Part shown: positions 1-6,513 of the stretch, one piece after another | Position numbering within the stretch: the stretch's first letter is position 1 | Layout: each line of letters starts with the position of its first letter | From: Ravibacter sp964559125 | Lineage (GTDB): Bacteria; Bacteroidota; Bacteroidia; Cytophagales; Spirosomataceae | Direction of reading: 5' to 3' | Assembly: GCA_964559125.1 (NCBI GenBank) | Contig: CAZLGW010000061.1 | Coordinates: 1 to 23,348, forward strand | DNA: 23,348 bases | Made by a program: the position numbers and the translations under genes | Notes under the pieces: generated by a model | What the model was told of the DNA's origin: nothing | What the model saw: only the letters and a program-made list of their open reading frames with translations | Databases searched by the model: none

Positions 1-426
1 CCGGATCGCGTTGACCAGGAGAAATATAGTCAATTCCGTATCGGGTTACTGACGCATATCAAGATGGAAGAGAGGGTACTTTTTGTGGCAGCGCAAAGAG
101 CAAATGGCGGGCAACCGTTGCCTTTACAGGCAAAACTTCGCCTGGATCATGGGGCATTGACGGCCTTGATGGTTTGTGTGCCTACACCGGATGTGCTGAA
201 GGTGATCAGCCATATCCTGGAGCAACACGATATCCTGGAAGAGGAGGAAGGCGGGATGTATGAAGTCTGCGAAAAGCTGACACAAGCAGAGACCCAACAG
301 ATTTTAGAGGAGCTGAAAAAGGTGACTCCTGTACCTGTCCGTCCTTTCAATGAGGCTGATTATGTCCTGGATGTAGCGAAGCGTTGTATGGAAAGGGCCG
401 GGTTTGATTTCGATGAAATTGTGTAG
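1..426 (+). CDS. Hemerythrin-like (HHE cation-binding) domain protein, 5' end missing
   Basis: The reading frame is open from base 1, so the gene starts before the window; ATG 64 is only an internal Met. The visible 141 residues look like the last helices of a hemerythrin HHE four-helix bundle. There is a THIKMEERVLF stretch just before Met 64 (H-I-x-x-E-E pattern), then LRLDHGALTAL, then EQHDILEEEEGGMYE (H-x-x-x-E-E pattern). These His and Glu/Asp residues are the usual di-iron ligands. Family members bind non-haem iron and serve in O2/NO sensing, iron storage or stress repair; which applies here cannot be told. The C-terminal tail (about residues 95-141) has no recognised motif. It ends on the plus strand directly against the antisense higA remnant. 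Family call fairly secure, function open. Confidence 0.75.
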   Translation, partial: PDRVDQEKYSQFRIGLLTHIKMEERVLFVAAQRANGGQPLPLQAKLRLDHGALTALMVCVPTPDVLKVISHILEQHDILEEEEGGMYEVCEKLTQAETQQILEELKKVTPVPVRPFNEADYVLDVAKRCMERAGFDFDEIV

Positions 427-439
427 GGAGATCAGTTCG

Positions 440-536
440 ACCGAAAACCGCGCCTGCTGTCTCTTCTTCAATATCGTAGTCATCCTGAAGCCCGAGCCAG
501 AATTTGGCCGAATTACCAAAATACCTACTTAGTGTA
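440..536 (-). pseudogene. HigA antitoxin remnant (C-terminal fragment)
   Basis: On the minus strand a short frame reads LSRYFGNSAKFWLGLQDDYD followed by IEEE. This matches the conserved end of the HigA (XRE-type) antitoxin family, where an SxYFGNSxxFWLxLQxxYDIE pattern is standard. The whole N-terminal DNA-binding HTH is absent: the frame is joined directly to the truncated higB at about base 531. There is no start codon of its own, and the reading frame runs on past the usual HigA end into DNA antisense to the hemerythrin gene. It is a dead remnant. The end at 440 is approximate. Confidence 0.7.
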
Positions 537-792
537 CTTCGCTTGCATTCCCCTTGTCCCACTGAAAGATAATCCTCCATTGTCTGTTGATCCCTATGCT
601 GTAAAACCCCTCAAGATCTTCTGACAGCTTTTCCAGTCTGTTTGAAGGAGGAATCTGCAGATCTGCCATGTCTTGCGAGTTATGTAGCATTCTGAGTTTT
701 CGCCTTCCGATATGCTGGTTTTCAGCAGGTATCTTTTTAGCACGGATGCCGTTCCAAAACGGCAGAGCCGCCTTGTGATAATTGGTAAAAAC
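529..792 (-). pseudogene. HigB-type (RelE-like) toxin remnant
   Basis: The minus strand encodes a nearly full HigB-like mRNA interferase: HKAALPFWNGIRAKKIP, then RRKLRMLHNSQDMADL, PPSNRLEKL, GFYSIGINRQWRIIFQW. The family pattern is RKL..L..A..L.DL..PP.NRLE.L.G...G.YSI.IN.QWRI.F.W. Two lesions are visible. At the position where family members start M-I-x-x-F, the codon reads GTT (790-792) with no ATG nearby. At the 3' end the usual closing I-V-D-Y-H is missing: translation stops (529-531) at the point where sequence jumps into the higA C-terminus. HigB enzymes cut ribosome-bound mRNA; this copy should be inactive or at best cryptic. Confidence 0.75.
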
Positions 793-838
793 CTGAAGTC
801 GGATGGGTTTGAGGAGATGCTGGAGCAATGTCTCGACA

Positions 839-856
839 AATCGTTTGTAAACGATT
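839..856. promoter_or_regulatory. Perfect 18-bp palindrome upstream of the higB remnant
   Basis: AATCGTTTGTAAACGATT is an exact 8+2+8 inverted repeat lying about 47 bp upstream of the inferred old higB start. Type II antitoxins of the HigA family autoregulate by binding such palindromes near their promoter, so this is a likely relic HigA operator. That role is inferred from position only. Confidence 0.45.
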
Positions 857-882
857 AGAGATCCCGGTAAAGTAATTTATTT

Positions 883-905
883 TACTTGCAACAATGTTGC
901 AAGTA
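883..905. promoter_or_regulatory. Palindromic operator 1 upstream of the metal operon
   Basis: An exact 11+1+11 inverted repeat containing the core TTGCAACAATGTTGCAA (886-902). The same 17-bp core recurs at 921-937, centre-to-centre 35 bp. It lies just upstream of the -7 box of the zigA-like gene. The x-1-x dyad layout fits Fur-superfamily regulators (Zur would suit the downstream zinc-chaperone-type GTPase), but the regulator is not in the window. Being in a divergent region, an effect on the old higB promoter cannot be excluded. Confidence 0.6.
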
Positions 906-915
906 TGTATTTTTC

Positions 916-923
916 TATATTTG
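916..923 (+). promoter_or_regulatory. Bacteroidota-type -7 promoter element of the metal operon
   Basis: TATATTTG matches the TAnnTTTG -7 consensus of Bacteroidota sigma-ABfr promoters. It lies 38 bp before ATG 961, and its last three bases overlap operator 2, giving a predicted start of transcription near 930. No good TTTG -33 box sits at the ideal distance (a TTG at 897-899 is slightly close), which would fit a regulated promoter. It is read as the promoter of the eight-gene operon. Confidence 0.6.
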
Positions 924-937
924 CAACAATGTTGCAA
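921..937. promoter_or_regulatory. Palindromic operator 2 overlapping the -7 box
   Basis: TTGCAACAATGTTGCAA is an exact 8+1+8 inverted repeat, identical to the core of operator 1. It covers the end of the TATATTTG box and the predicted transcription start, so a protein bound here should block RNA polymerase. Two identical sites flanking one promoter is a typical repressor arrangement. Confidence 0.65.
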
Positions 938-960
938 TTTGATAGACCAATATATAGAAT

Positions 961-2172
961 ATGAAAATGAAAAAGAAACTGCCGGTTACCGTGTTGAGCG
1001 GGTTCCTTGGTGCGGGCAAAACAACGCTTCTTAACCACATACTTCATAATAAGGAAGGACTCAAAGTAGCGGTGATCGTCAATGATATGAGTGAAGTAAA
1101 TGTAGATGCAAGGTTAGTCGAGAGTGAAAATACCCTTTCCAGAACGGAAGAAAAGCTGGTAGAGATGAGTAACGGGTGTATCTGCTGTACGCTCCGCGAA
1201 GATCTGATGGTAGAAGTGGAGAAGCTTGCCACAGAAGGCAGGTTTGACTATCTGCTTATTGAAAGTACAGGTATCAGCGAGCCTATTCCGGTAGCCCAGA
1301 CTTTTTCTTATATCGACGAAGAAAACGGGATCGATCTGTCCAGGTTCAGTTACATCGATACGATGGTAACTGTCGTGGATTGCTATAATTTTCTAAAAGA
1401 TTTCGGCTCTGACGAACTGCTGGTCGACCGGGATCTTACCGATATGGAGGGCGACCAACGGACGATTGTCAATCTGCTTACAGACCAGATCGAATTCGCC
1501 AACGTGATCATCCTGAACAAGACAGACCTGGTTAGTGATGATAGGGTTGGTCTGCTCGGGGCCGCTATCGGCAAGCTCAATCCTGGTGCCAGAATACTGA
1601 CATCCTCGTTTGGAAAGGTGGAGCCGGCCGCCATGCTGAATACAGGGCTTTTCGATTTTGAAGAAGCACAGCGTTCGGCAGGCTGGCAGAAAGAGCTCGA
1701 AGCAGACCATCATACCCCCGAAACAGAAGAATACGGCATCGGGTCATTTGTCTTCCGGAATGCGAAGCCGTTTCATCCGGAACGGTTCTGGAACTATCTT
1801 AATAACGACTATCCGTCGGGCATTATCCGTGCAAAGGGTCTTTTCTGGCTGGCTTCCAGACCCGATGACGCCCTGAACTTCTCGCAGGCAGGAGGATCGT
1901 CCCGTATGGAAAAAGCAGGGGTTTGGTGGTGTAGCATACCACACGCACAAAGGATCCGCTATGCCGCTTATGTAGACAACATGAAAAATATCGAGTCCCG
2001 CTGGAGCAGGCAATGGGGTGACAGGTATAATGAAATTGTATTCATAGGCCAGGATATCGATAAAGAGATGATGATCCTGGATATGGAAAGATGTCTGCTA
2101 CAGGAAAGCGAGCAGCATCTTTTTGATCAAAAACATGCGTTCGCCGACCCCTTTCTCAGGTATATCGCATGA
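961..2172 (+). CDS. zigA: G3E-family metallochaperone GTPase (ZigA/YciC-type)
   Basis: A 403-residue P-loop GTPase of the COG0523/G3E group. Walker A is GFLGAGKTT (14-22), the metal-binding CxCC motif is NGCICC (Cys73, Cys75, Cys76), the switch region is ESTGISEP (101-108) and the base-specificity motif is NKTDL (186-190). The C-terminal CobW_C domain (about 255-370, GIGSFVFRNAKPFHPERFWN onward) and total length match the long ZigA/YciC branch rather than short CobW, HypB or UreG. Family members bind Zn(II) and GTP in the cytosol and deliver metal under starvation; many are Zur-regulated. It is the first gene of the operon, behind two palindromic operators, and is followed after 30 bp by the FAD oxidoreductase. 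Metal identity (Zn versus Co or Fe) is inferred from the subfamily, not shown. Confidence 0.88.
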   Translation: MKMKKKLPVTVLSGFLGAGKTTLLNHILHNKEGLKVAVIVNDMSEVNVDARLVESENTLSRTEEKLVEMSNGCICCTLREDLMVEVEKLATEGRFDYLLIESTGISEPIPVAQTFSYIDEENGIDLSRFSYIDTMVTVVDCYNFLKDFGSDELLVDRDLTDMEGDQRTIVNLLTDQIEFANVIILNKTDLVSDDRVGLLGAAIGKLNPGARILTSSFGKVEPAAMLNTGLFDFEEAQRSAGWQKELEADHHTPETEEYGIGSFVFRNAKPFHPERFWNYLNNDYPSGIIRAKGLFWLASRPDDALNFSQAGGSSRMEKAGVWWCSIPHAQRIRYAAYVDNMKNIESRWSRQWGDRYNEIVFIGQDIDKEMMILDMERCLLQESEQHLFDQKHAFADPFLRYIA

Positions 2173-2202
2173 GAAAGCTCTCAAACTCTATCAGGACCTA
2201 CA

Positions 2203-3108
2203 ATGGAAAGCGAAAATTTTGAAGTCATCATTATCGGCGGGAGCTATGCAGGGCTGTCTGCCGCTATGGCGTTGGGCCGTGTACTACGTCGTGTGCTGAT
2301 CATTGATAGCGGCTTGCCCTGCAACAGGCAAACGCCCCATTCCCACAACTTTATTACACACGATGGTGAAAAGCCGGGTATAATTGCTGAAAAGGCTAAA
2401 GCGCAGGTATTGAAATACAATACTGTACAATTCCATCAGGATCTTGCCGTCAGCGGCAGGAAAAGCAAAAATAGCTTTGAGATCGCTACGCAATCGGGCC
2501 AAACGTTCCGGGCAAAAAGACTAATTTTTGCCACAGGTGTAAAGGATACAATGCCGGATATAAAAGGTTTTTCGGAGTGTTGGGGTATTTCCGTCATTCA
2601 TTGTCCCTATTGCCACGGGTATGAATACCGGGAGCGGAAAACAGGCATCATAGCGAACGGAGAGCGGGCATTTCATATCGCTTCACTGGTCAGGAATCTG
2701 ACAGACGACACTACAATCCTGACTTCGGGCAAAGCAAATTTTAAATCAGAGCAGCTTACAAAGCTGGATAGTCACAACATAGAGGTGATTGAAACTCAGG
2801 TTTCGGAAATACAGCACGAAAGCGGCCATGTCAGAAACCTGGTTTTCAACGATGGAAGTAAAATAAGCTTTGATGCTGTATACGCTGCCATTCCGTTCGT
2901 ACAGCATTCGGATATCCCGGTGTCGCTGGGATGTGAACTGACCGAACAGGGGCACATCAAAACGGATATGTTCCAGAAAACGACTGTCGATGGTGTTTTT
3001 GCCTGCGGTGACAGTACCTCTATGATGCGTTCGGTAGCAATGGCGGTTTCAACCGGCAATATGGTCGGTGCAATGGTTAATCATGAGCTCACCGTTGAGC
3101 AGTTTTAG
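2203..3108 (+). CDS. Thioredoxin-reductase-like NAD(P)/FAD-dependent oxidoreductase
   Basis: A 301-residue flavoprotein. The N-terminal FAD dinucleotide motif reads IIIGGSYAGLSAAMALGR (residues 9-26). ATG near residue 110 (FATGVKD) and the C-terminal FACGDSTS motif (from about residue 266) close the FAD-binding fold. A CPYC disulphide motif (Cys134, Cys137, in HCPYCHGYE) sits where thioredoxin reductase has its redox pair. The length fits the low-molecular-weight TrxR/AhpF-like group, which also includes fungal dithiol oxidases. True TrxB is usually recognised by CAxC, so this is probably not the housekeeping enzyme. It lies 30 bp after the GTPase and 3 bp before the TonB receptor, clearly in the same transcript. 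Possible roles are keeping the GTPase Cys cluster reduced or supplying electrons for metal release; both are inferred. Confidence 0.85.
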   Translation: MESENFEVIIIGGSYAGLSAAMALGRVLRRVLIIDSGLPCNRQTPHSHNFITHDGEKPGIIAEKAKAQVLKYNTVQFHQDLAVSGRKSKNSFEIATQSGQTFRAKRLIFATGVKDTMPDIKGFSECWGISVIHCPYCHGYEYRERKTGIIANGERAFHIASLVRNLTDDTTILTSGKANFKSEQLTKLDSHNIEVIETQVSEIQHESGHVRNLVFNDGSKISFDAVYAAIPFVQHSDIPVSLGCELTEQGHIKTDMFQKTTVDGVFACGDSTSMMRSVAMAVSTGNMVGAMVNHELTVEQF

Positions 3109-3111
3109 AAA

Positions 3112-5379
3112 ATGGCTGTCAGATTGTATACTCTCGTCTTATTAGGTTGTTTTCCCTGTATTTTGCAGGCACAACAAGGTCATATAAGGGTAACCGACGC
3201 AACCTCAAATCAGCCCTTACCGGGAGCGGTTGTGATACTAAAGACCTCTGGCGACGTACGTGAGCAGACCTTTATCTGCGATGTGCGGGGGGATGTACGC
3301 TACACACGCTCAGCCTCATCCGCGGCTGAAGTGACGATCGAAGTGTCATGCATCGGGTATCATACCAAAACGCAGATTCTACATACGGATGAAATAAACT
3401 ATGTTCGGCTTGAACCGGCAGTGAATCAGCTGGCTGCGGTGACGGTCGTAGGCGGCTCATCTGCCGTACAGGAAGCAAGGCGCTCGGTACACAATGTAAG
3501 AGTGATCGATGCCCGCCATATACAGGCGCAAGGTGCGGTCAATCTCACGGATCTGCTGGCTTCGCAAATGAATGTGCGCGTGGTCAACGACAATGTAAAT
3601 GGCGCCAATATTATGGTACAGGGGCTTTCGGGGCAGAATGTGAAAATTCTCCTCGACGGGATTCCCATTATTGCCGGTGAGAATAATGAGCTCGACCTGA
3701 ATCAGCTGAATCTCAGTAATGCGGAAAGAGTAGAGTTCGTAGAAAACGCTATGGCAGTGCAATATGGCAGCAATGCTACCGCGGGGGTCATCAATATTAT
3801 TACCAAAACCGCCAACGGACTGAAGCCGGTAGAGGGGAGCCTTTCCGCATATTATGAAACAGTCGGGAAATACAATATTGACGGGCTGCTGGGTTTACGG
3901 CTTCCCGACAGCAGCAGTTTATCGGTTACACTGGGCAGAAACCAGTTCGACGGGTTTTCGTCCGTTCGCCGTCCCCGCAGTCAACTCTGGAATCCGTCGG
4001 TACAGTATTCGGGCAATATCCGTTATACAAAGCCCTGGAAAAAATTGCAGTTCGGGTTAGCGCACAACCAGTTTTACGAAAACCAGATCAACAAAGGCGA
4101 CCCCGACCCCGGTTACCTTTACCGCACCACCAACGATGTGGAATTTATTACCAATCGTTTCAATTCCGTCGCATCTCTTTCGGGTGAGTTGTTCAGGCAT
4201 TTCAAAATAGATATCATAAACAGCTACCAGTATTACAGCAGGGATAACCACGAATACCTCGTTAACCTGGCAGACGAGACCCGCAAGGAGCTCCGTGTGA
4301 CCGATACCTGGTTTGGCAGCTTTGCCCTGCGGGGCAACGCCAGCTACCGTCCGAAAGAGGGACCTGTGGCCTATCTGGCAGGATATGATATTAACATTAA
4401 CCACTCCCGCGGAAGCAATATCGATCCGCTGGGTTCATCTATCAACGACTACGGTTTCTATGGGGGTGTCGGCTATTACCTGAAACCCTCTTTGTATGTC
4501 CAGGGGGCCCTCCGCTGGATGCACAATTCGAAGTTCCGGGCCGACAGTATCAATTTCCTGGGCCTGGGGCTGCCTATCGTACCTTCCCTCAATATCAAAT
4601 GCGATATAGCCGATATTGGCTCCGTTCGGCTTGCGTATACCAAATCCTTTCGAGCACCGGGTTTGCGCGAGCTGTACTGGGACTTCCAGGACGCTAACCA
4701 CAGCATCAACGGAAATCCGGGACTCAAGCCTGAAATGGCCGATAATGTGACCGCATCGGCGACTATGACCTGGCGGAATGGCCCGCACAGACTTGGGATT
4801 TCACCGATGCTTTACTATAACTATATCCTGCAAAAAATAGAGCTGGTGGACAAAGACCGGGCCACCATGGAGCCCGAGCGACAATATGTGAATGTGGCGA
4901 TGATCTACCAGAACATTGCCCGCTTTCGAACCTACGGAGGCAGCCTGGGGTTCATGTACAGCTACAATAACCGCCTTACCGTACGGCCGGCCATCGGTTT
5001 GCTGATGCGTTCGGGCAGCAGCTCGCTCAACAGAGTGTACCGCACACCGGAAGCCAATGCGACAGTGACGTATGCCGACGACTGGTCGGAGATTAAATTT
5101 TCACTTTTCTATAAATACAACGGCCGGCTCTCCCGGTTCGGGATCAACGCCGACGGCCGGCTGCAGGACCGCTCCCAGGGCGATTATCACCTGCTGGATT
5201 TTAGTATGGCCAGGAGCTTCGGTAGCAGGTGGTTTGCTACCGCGGGGCTTAAAAATATCGCAGGTGTAACCGAAGTAGAGCAAACCAGCCGGGGAGAGGT
5301 GAATGGTTCCGACTATAGTCCCCGCTTGCCTGTTGCACAGGGCCGTCAGGCCTTTTTACGGTTAACCTTCCAGTTCTAG
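3112..5379 (+). CDS. hmuR: TonB-dependent outer-membrane receptor, HmuR-like
   Basis: 755 residues, usual size for the family. A signal peptide ends near residue 20 (CILQA/QQ), followed by a carboxypeptidase-regulatory-like domain (about 23-105), a TonB-box-like LAAVTVVGG (107-115), the plug domain (about 120-235, with IMVQGLSGQNVKILLDG and ATAGVINIITK) and a 22-strand-type barrel ending in Phe (FLRLTFQF). A FRAP box (513-516) and NPGL box (535-538) enclose His530, the arrangement described for heme receptors, though related boxes occur in other TonB receptors. The start ATG lies 3 bp after the preceding stop. In the operon it is followed by an HmuY-type lipoprotein and CobN-like HmuS, which is the hmu locus signature. 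Substrate may be heme, another metallo-tetrapyrrole or a metal chelate. Confidence 0.85.
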   Translation: MAVRLYTLVLLGCFPCILQAQQGHIRVTDATSNQPLPGAVVILKTSGDVREQTFICDVRGDVRYTRSASSAAEVTIEVSCIGYHTKTQILHTDEINYVRLEPAVNQLAAVTVVGGSSAVQEARRSVHNVRVIDARHIQAQGAVNLTDLLASQMNVRVVNDNVNGANIMVQGLSGQNVKILLDGIPIIAGENNELDLNQLNLSNAERVEFVENAMAVQYGSNATAGVINIITKTANGLKPVEGSLSAYYETVGKYNIDGLLGLRLPDSSSLSVTLGRNQFDGFSSVRRPRSQLWNPSVQYSGNIRYTKPWKKLQFGLAHNQFYENQINKGDPDPGYLYRTTNDVEFITNRFNSVASLSGELFRHFKIDIINSYQYYSRDNHEYLVNLADETRKELRVTDTWFGSFALRGNASYRPKEGPVAYLAGYDININHSRGSNIDPLGSSINDYGFYGGVGYYLKPSLYVQGALRWMHNSKFRADSINFLGLGLPIVPSLNIKCDIADIGSVRLAYTKSFRAPGLRELYWDFQDANHSINGNPGLKPEMADNVTASATMTWRNGPHRLGISPMLYYNYILQKIELVDKDRATMEPERQYVNVAMIYQNIARFRTYGGSLGFMYSYNNRLTVRPAIGLLMRSGSSSLNRVYRTPEANATVTYADDWSEIKFSLFYKYNGRLSRFGINADGRLQDRSQGDYHLLDFSMARSFGSRWFATAGLKNIAGVTEVEQTSRGEVNGSDYSPRLPVAQGRQAFLRLTFQF

Positions 5380-5421
5380 CAAAGCTTATAGTAAAAAAAT
5401 ATACCATAAAAAACGAAGATC

Positions 5422-6495
5422 ATGATCATAAACAGATTAAAAAGAGGGGCGTTTGCCCTCGTTCTGCTGACAGCTTTTGTTTCCTGCAAAGAGGAGAAAC
5501 CCTTTACCGAGCTGGAGCCCGTCGAAGGAACACTGGTGGCTGAGGTAGGGGAGGAGCTAAAGAACCAGATATACCTGGATCTAAGCGAAGGAAAGGCTGT
5601 CACCATACCGGTCAATGCCTGGGATATTGCATTTGAAAGTACCGGTGGCTTTGCGGTAAAGGTAAATTCTGCGAAAAAATCGGGGGTGTGGAACACGGGG
5701 CAGACCGACTTCAGCGCTGTTACAGAACCCTCGGCTACACCGGGGGCATTTAAGTTTGACAACGTGGCGGATGAAACCGGCGGTACTGCCATCGGCTCAT
5801 GGGGCAGCAGCGGGGTATCCGACAAAAAAGTGTATGTCATCAATCTCGGGCTTAACCCGCCTTCGTCCACCACAGGTATCGGTTATAAAAAATTCATCAT
5901 TGAAGGCTTTTCCAACGATACCTATACGCTGCGCTATGCCAATATGGACGGTACCGGTGAAAAAACCGTACAAATCCCGGTCAATAAGAACAAGAACTAC
6001 ACTTATTATTCCTTTCAAACTGACGCGGTAGTTGAGATAGAACCCGATAAAGGAAAGTGGGACATCCTGATATCGGGCTATACACGTGCAGGCGGCGGCC
6101 CTCCGCCATTTAGCTTTGTGGTCAGCGTAGGCGCTATTGTAAACACGTATGGCGGCGTTCGGGTCGTAATTGATAACCCCGGTAAAGATTTGGAACGCAG
6201 CGATAACCCCGAAGCCCTCATTAATACTTTTCCGTCTTCCAATAGCCGCTATGACCAGATTACGGTTGCAGATTATGCTTCACAGGAGCCTTTGGACAAA
6301 CAACTGTCTATCGGGTCGGATTGGTACACGATACTTCAGCCGCATCGTGACGGCAATTATAAGGTTTATGACTGGAAAACCTATATCGTCAAAGATACAG
6401 ACGGCCGCTATTTTAAAATGAGGTTCCTGACCTATAAAGGAGGCCCCAACATTACGACAGGATACCCGAGCTTCGAATATAAAGAGATTAAGTAA
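5422..6495 (+). CDS. hmuY: HmuY-family surface lipoprotein, apparently two-domain
   Basis: 357 residues with a lipobox ending at Cys22 (TAFVSC-KEE, acidic residues after Cys as in surface-exported Bacteroidota lipoproteins). Two HmuY-like segments are suggested by repeated WDI motifs: AWDIAFE (about 67-73) and KWDILISGY (about 213-221). The end (WYTILQ... YKVYDWKTYIVKDTDGRYFK, then the closing FEYKEIK) is the usual HmuY C-terminus. Classical HmuY of Porphyromonas is about 216 residues and binds heme with two His; this protein has a single His (His308), so heme binding by His pair is not possible within one molecule. Met or another ligand, or a different cargo, must be considered. It lies 42 bp after hmuR and 18 bp before hmuS, and should act as the surface capture partner of the receptor. 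Confidence 0.82.
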   Translation: MIINRLKRGAFALVLLTAFVSCKEEKPFTELEPVEGTLVAEVGEELKNQIYLDLSEGKAVTIPVNAWDIAFESTGGFAVKVNSAKKSGVWNTGQTDFSAVTEPSATPGAFKFDNVADETGGTAIGSWGSSGVSDKKVYVINLGLNPPSSTTGIGYKKFIIEGFSNDTYTLRYANMDGTGEKTVQIPVNKNKNYTYYSFQTDAVVEIEPDKGKWDILISGYTRAGGGPPPFSFVVSVGAIVNTYGGVRVVIDNPGKDLERSDNPEALINTFPSSNSRYDQITVADYASQEPLDKQLSIGSDWYTILQPHRDGNYKVYDWKTYIVKDTDGRYFKMRFLTYKGGPNITTGYPSFEYKEIK

Positions 6496-6513
6496 CAGAG
6501 CTTTGCCCGTAAA

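Noticed and set aside
147..350. Open frame antisense to the hemerythrin gene
   Set aside because: Serine-rich, low-complexity translation typical of an antisense shadow; the plus-strand frame has clear family motifs.
737..937. Minus-strand frame running through both palindromes
   Set aside because: It would cross the promoter and operators, has no protein-like pattern, and only shadows the higB remnant in another frame.
4057..4404. 115-codon minus-strand frame inside hmuR
   Set aside because: Fully contained in a receptor gene with strong family signature; no start context or homology visible.
5376..5873. 165-codon minus-strand frame opposite hmuY
   Set aside because: Antisense to a well-supported lipoprotein gene; composition (Ser, Pro, Phe rich) is that of a shadow frame.
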